NCBI GenBank assembly: GCA_002351535.1
Contig: DEGR01000016.1
Location: 1-19,016, forward strand
DNA: 19,016 bases
Direction: 5' to 3'
Source of the DNA: Lachnospira sp. UBA2821
GTDB taxonomy: Bacteria; Bacillota; Clostridia; Lachnospirales; Lachnospiraceae
The number at the start of each line of letters is the position of its first letter. The stretch's first letter is position 1. The notes under the pieces are model-generated. The model did not search any database. It saw only the letters and a list, made by a program, of their open reading frames with translations, and was not told the origin of the DNA. This document shows positions 7,508 through 14,090 of the stretch, one piece after another. Made by a program: the position numbers and the translations under genes.

Positions 7508-7544
7508 TTATAATACAGATTATAAAGTCCTTAGAATTTTGCAA
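7508..7544 (-). promoter_or_regulatory. Candidate promoter and perfect inverted repeat before the sensor gene
   Basis: TTATAAT-ACAG-ATTATAA (plus strand, 7508-7525) is a perfect 7-4-7 inverted repeat and contains a TATAAT -10 hexamer on the minus strand at 7519-7524. TTGCAA at 7539-7544 is the nearest -35-like hexamer, but the 14-bp spacing is too short for a standard promoter. The repeat lies 60 bp upstream of the TTG start and could be an operator. Confidence 0.35.
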
Positions 7545-7624
7545 TTGACTATTTTTTATCGATATATTTATTATATCAGATATTTAGTTTTTTTCCAATA
7601 TTTTCTATGATTTTTTCCAATATA

Positions 7625-7695
7625 TAAAAAAGCCATAGCAAATATTCAGCTACGATAAGATAGGTAAAAACCATAACCAAATATTTACTATGACT
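7625..7695 (-). terminator. Terminator of the feo operon
   Basis: A long hairpin with 16-base arms (plus 7631-7646 and 7680-7695; 14 pairs plus two G-U) and a loop of about 33 bases ends in TTTTTT on the minus strand. It starts 10 bp after the stop codon of the Fur-like gene, so it closes feoA-feoB-Cys-rich peptide-fur-like. Confidence 0.75.
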
Positions 7696-7705
7696 ATTCT
7701 TCTTT

Positions 7706-8173
7706 TTATGAACGTGGACAAGGTTCAACAGTTACACTTGCAACCTTCTGACTATCAATATATCCACATTTTTTTAATCCTTCAGATATTACCTTATACA
7801 GATTTCCTGATGATAATGTTAACGTATTATAATCATCAAGTTCTATAAGACATACATTTTCTCTGTCACACTTCATTCCACACGATATCCGATACATATT
7901 TTTACGGCTTATCGCTCCGATATCCTCTAACAGATTGACCATACGGTAAACCGTCGCTACACCAATAGATGAATCAGTTGATGCAGCTTTATAATATATT
8001 TCTTTACAGCTGGCACACTCTTCGTGCAATATGATGTCTAACAAAGTTTTTCTCTGTTTTGTTATTCTGCAGCCTTTTTCCCTCAGAAGCTGTAACACAA
8101 GTTCTTTTTGCATCTTTGTTCTCTGATAATTAGCTGTCAGTTTGTTTTTCTGTGTCAATACTTTATTATTCAC
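7706..8173 (-). CDS. Fur-family-like regulator with a divergent C-terminal domain
   Basis: DNA-binding protein of 155 aa. Residues 23-96 match the Fur winged helix: GCRITKQRKTLLDII, then KEIYYKA, then the recognition helix region GVATVYRMVNLLEDIGAI. The C-terminal part does not look like Fur. The His-rich HHHxHxxC metal segment is absent, and the dimer domain is short with scattered Cys (98, 102, 108, 136, 152); C53 and C56 form a CxxC in the DNA-binding half. It may therefore sense Fe-S, thiols or another metal, or act as a non-metal accessory (inference). The start is GTG with AAAGGAG 8 bases upstream, leaving a 20-residue basic extension; an internal ATG at residue 21 has a weaker site. 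Last gene of the feo operon, which suggests control of iron uptake. Confidence 0.8.
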   Translation of the reverse strand: MNNKVLTQKNKLTANYQRTKMQKELVLQLLREKGCRITKQRKTLLDIILHEECASCKEIYYKAASTDSSIGVATVYRMVNLLEDIGAISRKNMYRISCGMKCDRENVCLIELDDYNTLTLSSGNLYKVISEGLKKCGYIDSQKVASVTVEPCPRS

Positions 8174-8207
8174 TTGTTAACTCCTTTCGGCAGGCTAATC
8201 CTTCTTA

Positions 8208-8381
8208 TTAATTATGCTGTCCACAGTTGTGGTTGCAGCCACTGCAGTTTCCACTGCAGCCGCCGCCACACCCTTCAGGACATCCTATACATTTTATTCC
8301 TTTTTTTCTTTCTTTAAATATATACAGAGTTGCTGCTCCTACTATAATACCTACAATTACTAATACGATTATACTTGCCAC
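8208..8381 (-). CDS. FeoB-associated Cys-rich membrane peptide
   Basis: A 57-aa protein with a GTG start and AAGGAG 6 bases upstream. Residues 3-22 form one membrane helix (ASIIVLVIVGIIVGAATLYIF), followed by Lys/Arg residues and a Cys-rich tail with C31xxC34xxxC38 and further Cys at 42, 46, 49 and 53, plus two His. This matches the small FeoB-associated Cys-rich family found after feoB in Clostridia. It sits 32 bp after feoB and 34 bp before the Fur-like gene. A likely role is binding ferrous iron at the cytoplasmic mouth of FeoB or modulating FeoB, like FeoC in enterobacteria; this is inference. Confidence 0.85.
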   Translation of the reverse strand: MASIIVLVIVGIIVGAATLYIFKERKKGIKCIGCPEGCGGGCSGNCSGCNHNCGQHN

Positions 8382-8413
8382 AACTACTCCTTTCCGTCCG
8401 AAAAGCTTTGTAT

Positions 8414-10417
8414 CTATGCTTTCTCAAGCTCATACTTAGCTTTGAACTGACTGTTTGTTCTATGTATCAATGCTGCAACTATTGCTACTAATACCAATAC
8501 AACAATCAATCCGGGAACGAATCCTTTACCAAGATTTCCTGTTGTTATAAGAGTACCTATCTGGTACACAAGAAATGCTACTGTATATCCTGTTCCAAGC
8601 TGGAGTGCAATACCACCCCATAACCATTTTTTACTCTGCATCTCTGAGTTCATGGCACCGAGTGCTGCAAAACATGGTGGTGTATATAAGTTAAACATAA
8701 GATATGCTAAAGCAGCTACCTTTGTAATTGCCATAGTCTGTGCAACTATGTTTCCATCTCCTACAAGTGCAAGCTCATCAGTATCAATAACTGCACTTAA
8801 TCCATAACATACTGCCAATGTTCCTACTACATTTTCCTTTGCGATAAATCCTGTAACTGCCGCTGCTGCTAACTGCCATGCTGCAACACCTACGATTGGA
8901 ATTAAGAGGTATGCTATAGGTGATGCTATTGAAGCAAGAATTGATGTATTCTCCATCCCTTCTTCAACAACCTGCATTTTCCAGTTAAATGACTGCATAA
9001 TCTGCACAATAGTGTTACAGACAAGAATGATTGTTCCTGCTTTTATAATATATGCCTTACCTCTTCCAAGCATTGAGATTACTGCTCTCTTAAGACTTGG
9101 AACCTTATATTCAGGTAATTCCATAATGAAGAATGATTTTCTGAATTTATACCCTGTAATGGCATTTACAAGAGTTGCACCTATAAGAATTAATAAAATT
9201 CCTGTAAAATACATCAATGTTCCTACCCATGATTTATCTGAGAAAAATGCTCCTACGAATAATGCTATAACCGGAAGCTTTGCTCCACAAGGCATAAATG
9301 GTGTAAGCATCGCTGTGGCTCTTCTCTCTCTCTCGTTACGGATAGTTCTACATGCCATAATACCCGGAATTGCACAACCTGTACCGATAACCATAGGTAT
9401 TACTGATTTTCCTGAAAGTCCTACTCTCTTGAAAATAGGATCAAGTACTACTGTTGCTCTCGCCATGTATCCGCAATCTTCAAGAAGTGCAATAAGGAAA
9501 TACATAACCATTACAAGTGGCAGGAATCCGACTACAGCTCCAACACCACCGATTATTCCATCAACTAACAATGACTGTAAAAATGGATTTGCATTTTCAA
9601 CAAGACCTGCTACCCAGTTCTGGAAAGTTTCTATCCATCCTGTTAACCAATCCGCTATCCATGTTCCTACAGTAGACTGTGATATGTAAAATACAAGGAA
9701 CATAACACCTGCAAATATAGGTAATCCAAGCCATGGATTAGTAAGAATATCATCTATCTTATCCTGCTTGTTCTTAACTCTTGTTAAGACTTTTCTCTTC
9801 TCTACTTTACTTACAATGCTGTTAACAAAATCAAAACGTTTTCTGTCGGCTTCCTCAACCTGATTCTTATCACTAAGGTCTATATCTTCCTGAATATAAG
9901 GTGGAACCTGACCTTTTCCATTCAATTCAGCAGCCTTTTGTACTACTTCTTTCAAATCAACATGACCCGAAGCAATTGAAACTGTCTTTACTACAGGACA
10001 GCCAAGTCTCTTGCTCAATTCCTCAACATTAATCTTAGTATCTTTCTTCTCATTAATATCACTCTTATTAAGTGCTACTACAACCGGTATACCGAGTTCA
10101 AGAAGCTGTGTCGTAAAGAAAAGACTACGACTAAGATTTGTTGCATCCACGATGTTAATAATTGCATCAGGATTCTCATTTCTTACATAAGAACTTGTAA
10201 TACTTTCTTCTGATGTGAACGGAGACATAGAATATGCTCCTGGCAAATCTACCGCGATTAATTCTTCATTTCCTTCGTAATAATTTTTTTTGATAAGACT
10301 CTCTCTCTTATCAACGGTAACTCCTGCCCAGTTACCTACCTTTTCATTTTTTCCTGTGAGGGCATTATACATGGTGGTTTTTCCACTGTTTGGATTACCT
10401 GCTAATGCAATTCTCAT
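8414..10417 (-). CDS. feoB: Ferrous iron transporter FeoB
   Basis: GTPase-coupled ferrous iron importer of the inner membrane, 667 aa. The N-terminal G domain has G1 GNPNSGKT (7-14), G3 DLPG (57-60) and G4 NKSD (117-120). After a helical linker come the membrane part with two Gate regions (conserved GTGCAIPGIMACRTI and FMPCGAKLPV, with Cys that line the proposed iron path) and a FeoB C-terminal segment that includes KENVVGTLAV. The start at 10417 has AGGAGG about 7 bases upstream. It lies 88 bp downstream of feoA; the gap holds a 16-bp palindrome. The length is normal for a Firmicute FeoB without fused FeoA. Confidence 0.97.
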   Translation of the reverse strand: MRIALAGNPNSGKTTMYNALTGKNEKVGNWAGVTVDKRESLIKKNYYEGNEELIAVDLPGAYSMSPFTSEESITSSYVRNENPDAIINIVDATNLSRSLFFTTQLLELGIPVVVALNKSDINEKKDTKINVEELSKRLGCPVVKTVSIASGHVDLKEVVQKAAELNGKGQVPPYIQEDIDLSDKNQVEEADRKRFDFVNSIVSKVEKRKVLTRVKNKQDKIDDILTNPWLGLPIFAGVMFLVFYISQSTVGTWIADWLTGWIETFQNWVAGLVENANPFLQSLLVDGIIGGVGAVVGFLPLVMVMYFLIALLEDCGYMARATVVLDPIFKRVGLSGKSVIPMVIGTGCAIPGIMACRTIRNERERRATAMLTPFMPCGAKLPVIALFVGAFFSDKSWVGTLMYFTGILLILIGATLVNAITGYKFRKSFFIMELPEYKVPSLKRAVISMLGRGKAYIIKAGTIILVCNTIVQIMQSFNWKMQVVEEGMENTSILASIASPIAYLLIPIVGVAAWQLAAAAVTGFIAKENVVGTLAVCYGLSAVIDTDELALVGDGNIVAQTMAITKVAALAYLMFNLYTPPCFAALGAMNSEMQSKKWLWGGIALQLGTGYTVAFLVYQIGTLITTGNLGKGFVPGLIVVLVLVAIVAALIHRTNSQFKAKYELEKA

Positions 10418-10460
10418 GACTAATCCTCCTTTGAATTCAACTTTGCTACATGTAACTTTT

Positions 10461-10476
10461 GTTAGTGCGCACTAAC
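10461..10476. promoter_or_regulatory. Perfect 16-bp palindrome between feoA and feoB
   Basis: GTTAGTGCGCACTAAC is perfectly self-complementary and lies 29 bp after the feoA stop codon and 43 bp before the feoB start. Its outer arms, GTTAG-N6-CTAAC, match those in the flavodoxin promoter (14555-14570). It could be an operator for an internal feoB promoter or an intercistronic RNA hairpin. No convincing -35/-10 pair is seen beside it. Confidence 0.55.
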
Positions 10477-10505
10477 TGTGGGACAAAAAAATTTTAGAAT
10501 ATTAA

Positions 10506-10718
10506 TTATATTGAAATAGCATTTGCTAAATCTCTATCAATATTATATCTGGCATCTTTAATAGAAACCACACAGCCTCCCTTGATATGGGAAATTACCG
10601 AGATTGGCTCTCCACTATAACATCCAAGTGAAAACAAGAATGATTTGAGTTCCTCATCTTCAGTAACGATATCTTTAACAATGTATTCTTCTCCAACCTT
10701 TGCATCCGTTAAATTCAT
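10506..10718 (-). CDS. feoA: FeoA-domain protein
   Basis: Small cytoplasmic SH3-like protein of 70 aa, needed for or modulating FeoB activity. FeoA hallmarks are visible: an N-terminal Leu/Asp-rich strand (MNLTDAKVGEEYIVKDI), the LGCYSGEPISVI segment (LG-x4-P-x-V is the FeoA core) and a final basic strand containing VSIKDARYNIDRDLA. The ribosome site GGCAGGAAG is 4 to 6 bases before the ATG. First gene of the feo operon, with a consensus promoter 50 bp upstream. Confidence 0.92.
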   Translation of the reverse strand: MNLTDAKVGEEYIVKDIVTEDEELKSFLFSLGCYSGEPISVISHIKGGCVVSIKDARYNIDRDLANAISI

Positions 10719-10767
10719 ATCTTCCTGCCTTTCTATTCTTATTGATATAAGAAATTGTTTTTCTCGA

Positions 10768-10804
10768 CTAACATAAGTTTATTACATCTAACTTAAGTTG
10801 TCAA
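10768..10804 (-). promoter_or_regulatory. feo operon promoter overlapped by two 12-bp operator-like repeats
   Basis: Minus strand: -35 TTGACA (10799-10804), spacer exactly 17 bp, -10 TAAACT (10776-10781). Two direct repeats, CTAACATAAGTT (plus, 10768-10779) and CTAACTTAAGTT (10788-10799), are 20 bp apart with one mismatch. One lies over the -10, the other fills the spacer up to the -35, an arrangement suited to repression. Each resembles an imperfect CTAAC-N4-GTTAG dyad, as in the flavodoxin promoter. These half-sites recall DtxR-family iron boxes more than a Fur box; the regulator is not identified. Confidence 0.7.
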
Positions 10805-10823
10805 TAACTATTTGAAAATTTTT

Positions 10824-12908
10824 CTATATTTTTTCTGTCTTCCATCCACACATACCTTTCATACTGATAGCAATTGTAGATGTATTGTGTAACAACGCAG
10901 ACAAAGCCGGACTTATCACTCCTGTAATTCCAAGCAATATCAGACCTGAATTAATAGTTACGATTTTTATATAGTTACCATGAATTCTTTTCATCAGATT
11001 TTCACTAATTTTTCTCATTACTACCAATTCATACAGATTATCTGCCTCAACAGTAATATCTGCAACTTCTCTTGCTATCTGTGCACCATCACTGATTGCA
11101 ATTCCAACATCCGCTGCTGATAGTGCAGGCGAATCATTTACTCCATCTCCTATCATTATCACTTTTCTGCCGTTATCATGTTCTTTTTCTATAAATGCAG
11201 CTTTATCCTCCGGTAACACCTCCGAGTAATATTCATCAACACCTATCTTCTGTGCTACTGCCGCCGCAGTACGTTCACTGTCTCCCGTCATCATTACTAT
11301 CTTGCTGAACCCCTGTTTATGTAACATTGATATAACTTCCGGTCCCTCATCTCTTATAGGATCAGATATACATATTACAGCCGCAAGTTCTTTATCCATT
11401 GCAAGATACAGATGAGAACAATCCTCCGGTAATTTTTCAAACTTATCTTCCATTCCGGCAGGCACAACACATTTCTCATCCTCAAATACAAAATGATAAC
11501 TTCCTATAACAACTTTCTTTTCTTCTATTCTTGATGATATTCCATGAGCTACTATATACTCTACTTTAGAATGATTTTCCTCATGTATAAGTCCTCTCTC
11601 TTTTGCTGCATTAACAACAGCTTTAGCCATAGAATGAGGAAAATGTTCCTCTAAACATGCTGCAATCCGTAACAATTCCTCAGGCTCTTCACCATTAAAT
11701 GAAACGACATCTCTGACTACAGGCTGTGCCTTTGTAAGTGTTCCTGTCTTATCAAATACTATAGTGTCAGCCTCTGCCATGCTCTCTAAAAATCTGCCAC
11801 CTTTAACAGTAACATGATGAGCTGCTGATTCTTTAATAGCTGCAAGAACAGTTATAGGCATGGCAAGTTTCAGCGCACATGAAAAGTCAACCATAAGCAC
11901 TGATAATGCCTTTGTTGTATTTCCAGTAAGAAGATATACAAGTCCTGTTCCCAACAGTGTATATGGTACAAGTCTGTCGGCAAGATGTTCCGCCCTGCTT
12001 TCCATTCCGGACTTAAGCTTTTCAGTCTCTTCTATCATTGTTACGATTTTTTCATATCTGGTAGAATTAAATGTCACTTTAACCTGTACTGTAAGTTCTC
12101 CTTCTTCCAATACTGTTCCTGCATATACATATGAATCTTTATTTTTTACTACCGGCAGCGATTCTCCCGTAAGAGACGACTGATTAACCATTCCTTCTCC
12201 ATCAGCAACAACTCCATCAAACGGAATCACATTTCCCATATGTACAACAACATGGTCACCGGCTTTGACTTTATCAGCATCGGTCAGCACTTCATTGCCG
12301 TCGAATTTCACCCATACTTTATTAATATTTAACGACATACTTCTTGCAAGATCATCAACTGACTTTTTGTGTGTCCACTTCTCTAACGTATCTCCTATAT
12401 CAAGAAGAAACATTACAGAACCTGCTGTATTCATGTCACCTCTTATAGTTGATACTCCTATCGCAACACCATCAAGAAGTGCTACTTCAATCCTTCCACT
12501 AAATGCTGAACATATGCCTTTCCATATATATTTGACTGACTTTACGGCTGTTATTGCATATCTTATACTACATGGAATAAATATTTTACTGCCATATCTT
12601 AATATTACTTTTCCGATAAGTTTTTCCTTATACTCCCTGTTAATCTTTCTTCCTGATAGTTCCAATGCAGACTGTGGCACTTTTATATCAGCATATGATG
12701 CTCTCTGAAGTATTTTTATTATATGTGCCCTGTCACACTCATAACGTATAAGCACATCATTAGTCTTCTCATATACTTTTGCTTCAATAATATCATCGCA
12801 CTGATTGAGATAATATTGCAGAGTATCAGCCTCTTTATCTGTCATCTTCTTCTGAATAATATTAACTCTTATTCTTCCATCTATACTGTGTAATACCCGA
12901 AACTTCAT
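10824..12908 (-). CDS. P1B-type (heavy-metal) ATPase with an atypical Ser-Cys-Ala membrane motif
   Basis: Membrane metal pump of 694 aa. The N-terminal 75 residues look like an HMA-type fold but lack a CxxC pair. Next come membrane segments, the actuator loop with SSLTGES (244-250), the transport helix, the phosphorylation motif DKTGTLT (386-392), the P1B-type HP signature variant HFPHSMAKA (422-430), the TGDSERT hinge and GDGVNDSPAL (588-597). In the transport helix, where Cu pumps have CPC and Zn/Cd pumps CPC as well, this one reads FSCALKLAMP (342-351). The substrate is therefore not predictable from standard rules; Zn, Mn or Fe export is possible. Mycobacterial CtpC-like pumps are a plausible relative (inference from memory). 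GGAAGGA precedes the ATG. Preceded by a small membrane protein that may be its partner. Confidence 0.9.
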   Translation of the reverse strand: MKFRVLHSIDGRIRVNIIQKKMTDKEADTLQYYLNQCDDIIEAKVYEKTNDVLIRYECDRAHIIKILQRASYADIKVPQSALELSGRKINREYKEKLIGKVILRYGSKIFIPCSIRYAITAVKSVKYIWKGICSAFSGRIEVALLDGVAIGVSTIRGDMNTAGSVMFLLDIGDTLEKWTHKKSVDDLARSMSLNINKVWVKFDGNEVLTDADKVKAGDHVVVHMGNVIPFDGVVADGEGMVNQSSLTGESLPVVKNKDSYVYAGTVLEEGELTVQVKVTFNSTRYEKIVTMIEETEKLKSGMESRAEHLADRLVPYTLLGTGLVYLLTGNTTKALSVLMVDFSCALKLAMPITVLAAIKESAAHHVTVKGGRFLESMAEADTIVFDKTGTLTKAQPVVRDVVSFNGEEPEELLRIAACLEEHFPHSMAKAVVNAAKERGLIHEENHSKVEYIVAHGISSRIEEKKVVIGSYHFVFEDEKCVVPAGMEDKFEKLPEDCSHLYLAMDKELAAVICISDPIRDEGPEVISMLHKQGFSKIVMMTGDSERTAAAVAQKIGVDEYYSEVLPEDKAAFIEKEHDNGRKVIMIGDGVNDSPALSAADVGIAISDGAQIAREVADITVEADNLYELVVMRKISENLMKRIHGNYIKIVTINSGLILLGITGVISPALSALLHNTSTIAISMKGMCGWKTEKI

Positions 12909-12951
12909 ATTTCACGTCCTTCCAATCATGTGTAAACCATAATAATACATC

Positions 12952-12981
12952 GAAAACACCTGCATATCTGCAGGTGTTTTC
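12952..12981 (-). terminator. Perfect hairpin between the small membrane protein and the P1B ATPase
   Basis: GAAAACACCTGCA-TATC-TGCAGGTGTTTTC: 13-bp perfect arms with a 4-base loop. On the minus strand only four T follow inside the stem end (GTGTTTTCG), so termination may be partial. It lies 55 bp after the stop at 13037 and 43 bp before the ATPase start. No clear promoter lies between the hairpin and the ATPase, which favours read-through and differential expression. Confidence 0.65.
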
Positions 12982-13036
12982 AATGTAATATACCGGTAAC
13001 TTTTCAGAGATAATTCAGTTCTGAAGATTATATTTA

Positions 13037-13345
13037 TTACTCTTCAGTTGTAATATCCTCTTCATCAAGTGCTGTGTCGCTCTCATCTGCGAATTCTTCT
13101 TTTGCTTCTTCTCTTGCCTCATTAACCTGTTTTGCTTCCGCATAAATGTCTTCCGCATTTTCCTGAATGTTTGCAACCGTCTTCATAACACATTCTTTTG
13201 CTCTTAATACTGCTGCTGTGCACTGTGTGTATACTTTTTTGGCATCTTTGCTTGATAGAACTTTTATTCCCGCAGTTCCAAATAACACTCCTGTTGCAAA
13301 AATTCCTGTCTTTTTGACATCAACTTTTTTTAAAATATCCATCAT
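13037..13345 (-). CDS. Small membrane-associated protein (DUF6110-like), candidate partner of the P1B ATPase
   Basis: A 102-aa protein. Residues 11-29 form one short Gly-rich hydrophobic segment (GIFATGVLFGTAGIKVL), followed by a predicted amphipathic helix (about 33-85: KKVYTQCTAAVLRAKECVMKT and onward) and an acidic tail (ADESDTALDEEDITTEE). I do not recognise a demonstrated function. The layout resembles DUF6110 of Firmicutes and, more distantly, mycobacterial PacL (DUF1490), small scaffold and metal-binding proteins that stabilise CtpC-type P-ATPases (known). The next gene is a P1B ATPase, which supports a similar pairing here (inference). PacL tails carry Asp/His metal ligands; this tail is Asp/Glu-rich without His. 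GGAGG lies 9 bases before the first of two consecutive ATG codons. Confidence 0.75.
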   Translation of the reverse strand: MMDILKKVDVKKTGIFATGVLFGTAGIKVLSSKDAKKVYTQCTAAVLRAKECVMKTVANIQENAEDIYAEAKQVNEAREEAKEEFADESDTALDEEDITTEE

Positions 13346-13361
13346 GCTTTTGTACCTCCAT

Positions 13362-13398
13362 ATAACAATATACTTTGTTATTTTTTCTGATTATATCA
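13362..13398 (-). promoter_or_regulatory. Extended -10 promoter and inverted repeat before the small membrane protein gene
   Basis: Minus strand TGATATAAT (13390-13398) is a good extended -10 element; no strong -35 is seen. Just downstream, ATAACAA-N6-TTGTTAT (13362-13368 and 13375-13381) is a perfect 7-bp inverted repeat between the -10 and the ribosome site, a likely operator or 5' leader hairpin. No GTTAG/CTAAC box is present here, so control may differ from the feo genes. Confidence 0.5.
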
Positions 13399-13463
13399 CC
13401 GTAAATACTGCACTTCTATATTTTTTCTGCTTGTTGAAATATTTTATCATTAACATATTTATG

Positions 13464-14039
13464 TTATGAACTTACAGTCATTTTTTCAATTTTTCGTCCC
13501 TCGCAAAATGCTTTTATATATACATCTTTGCACTTATTTAACTTTACAAATATCTTGTCTTTTTTCTCCTTATCAAAATACACTTTCCAGACTCCACAGC
13601 TTTTACAATTCTTACCGCGGTTCTTTATAAAACCTTTAACATCTTCCAGTGGATACCCAAGAAATACACCTATCTCATGTGGAAAGCATGTACATACAGC
13701 TAATCGTTTCTTTAAATTTACTATACACTGTTCTATAATATTGCCTTTATACCCATAATCATATCCATAGGATTGTAGTAATTCATGAACTTCAATATTA
13801 CTAAGTTCCTTTTGTAACATTGATTCACGATATACATATATGAGTACCGACTTTTCTTTCCACACTAACGGAACTACATACACCCCTTTTTTATTTAACA
13901 CTTCATTAGTTTCATGTAACTCTTCTCTTGCTATATTCTCTGCACTATAAAAATAATTAAAGAGTCCTGCACACTTTATACCTGCAAGTGTAGGTGCACA
14001 ATGTACTATCAGCCCCTCTTCTAATGTTTTAACACTCAC
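13464..14039 (-). CDS. DUF3793 family protein
   Basis: A 191-aa cytoplasmic protein of unknown function. Family signatures are clear: HCAPTLAGIK near the N terminus (13-22), FPHEIGVFLGYPLEDVKG in the C-terminal half (about 119-136), and a Cys pair with Trp/Tyr (CKSCGVWKVYF, about 145-155). Further Cys occur in CTCFP. I choose the GTG at 14039 as start: GGAG lies 9 bases upstream and the product begins close to the HCAPTLAGIK core, as in family members. An ATG at 14054 in the same frame would use part of that ribosome site as codons. It follows a flavodoxin gene by 51 bp and shares its promoter, which carries an iron-box-like repeat, so a role under iron limitation or in flavodoxin-linked redox is a reasonable guess. 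Confidence 0.85.
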   Translation of the reverse strand: MSVKTLEEGLIVHCAPTLAGIKCAGLFNYFYSAENIAREELHETNEVLNKKGVYVVPLVWKEKSVLIYVYRESMLQKELSNIEVHELLQSYGYDYGYKGNIIEQCIVNLKKRLAVCTCFPHEIGVFLGYPLEDVKGFIKNRGKNCKSCGVWKVYFDKEKKDKIFVKLNKCKDVYIKAFCEGRKIEKMTVSS

Positions 14040-14047
14040 CTTAATTG

Positions 14048-14088
14048 TCTCCATTCCGCAGACGTTTGCAACACGAATAGCTGTGTCT
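14048..14088 (-). repeat. Shortened copy of the phoU-leader repeat
   Basis: Minus strand: ACACAGCTATTCGTGTTGCA then ACGTCTGCGGAATGGAGA. The first part matches the beginning of the main hairpin of the 1607-1767 insert (20 of 26 positions through CGTC, most differences being C/T), and the second part matches its end, including the ribosome site GGAATGGAGA. The middle, about 90 bp, is missing, as if lost by recombination between the two CGTC copies. It sits between the flavodoxin stop codon and the DUF3793 start. Confidence 0.55.
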
Positions 14089-14090
14089 GA

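Noticed and set aside
7449..7544. N-terminal extension of the sensor with a hydrophobic stretch (possible membrane anchor)
   Set aside because: The frame is open but AAGGAGG sits 8 bases before the TTG at 7448 and the extension overlaps the likely promoter; no ribosome site precedes 7544.
7555..7590. Sigma-D (flagellar) promoter TAAA...ATCGATAA before the chemotaxis-like sensor
   Set aside because: The spacing is 19 rather than about 15 bases and the -10 lacks GCC; not convincing in AT-rich DNA.
9012..9689. Open frame on the plus strand, 225 codons, opposite feoB
   Set aside because: Complement of a well-conserved feoB region; low-complexity composition and no ribosome site of its own.
12909..12951. 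Metal-sensing riboswitch before the P1B ATPase
   Set aside because: The leader is only 43 bp after the hairpin and shows no conserved riboswitch core that I recognise.
13440..13463. TAACATA/TATGTTA palindrome after DUF3793 as terminator
   Set aside because: The 2-base gap cannot form a loop without breaking pairs and no T-run follows. No clear terminator is seen for this unit.
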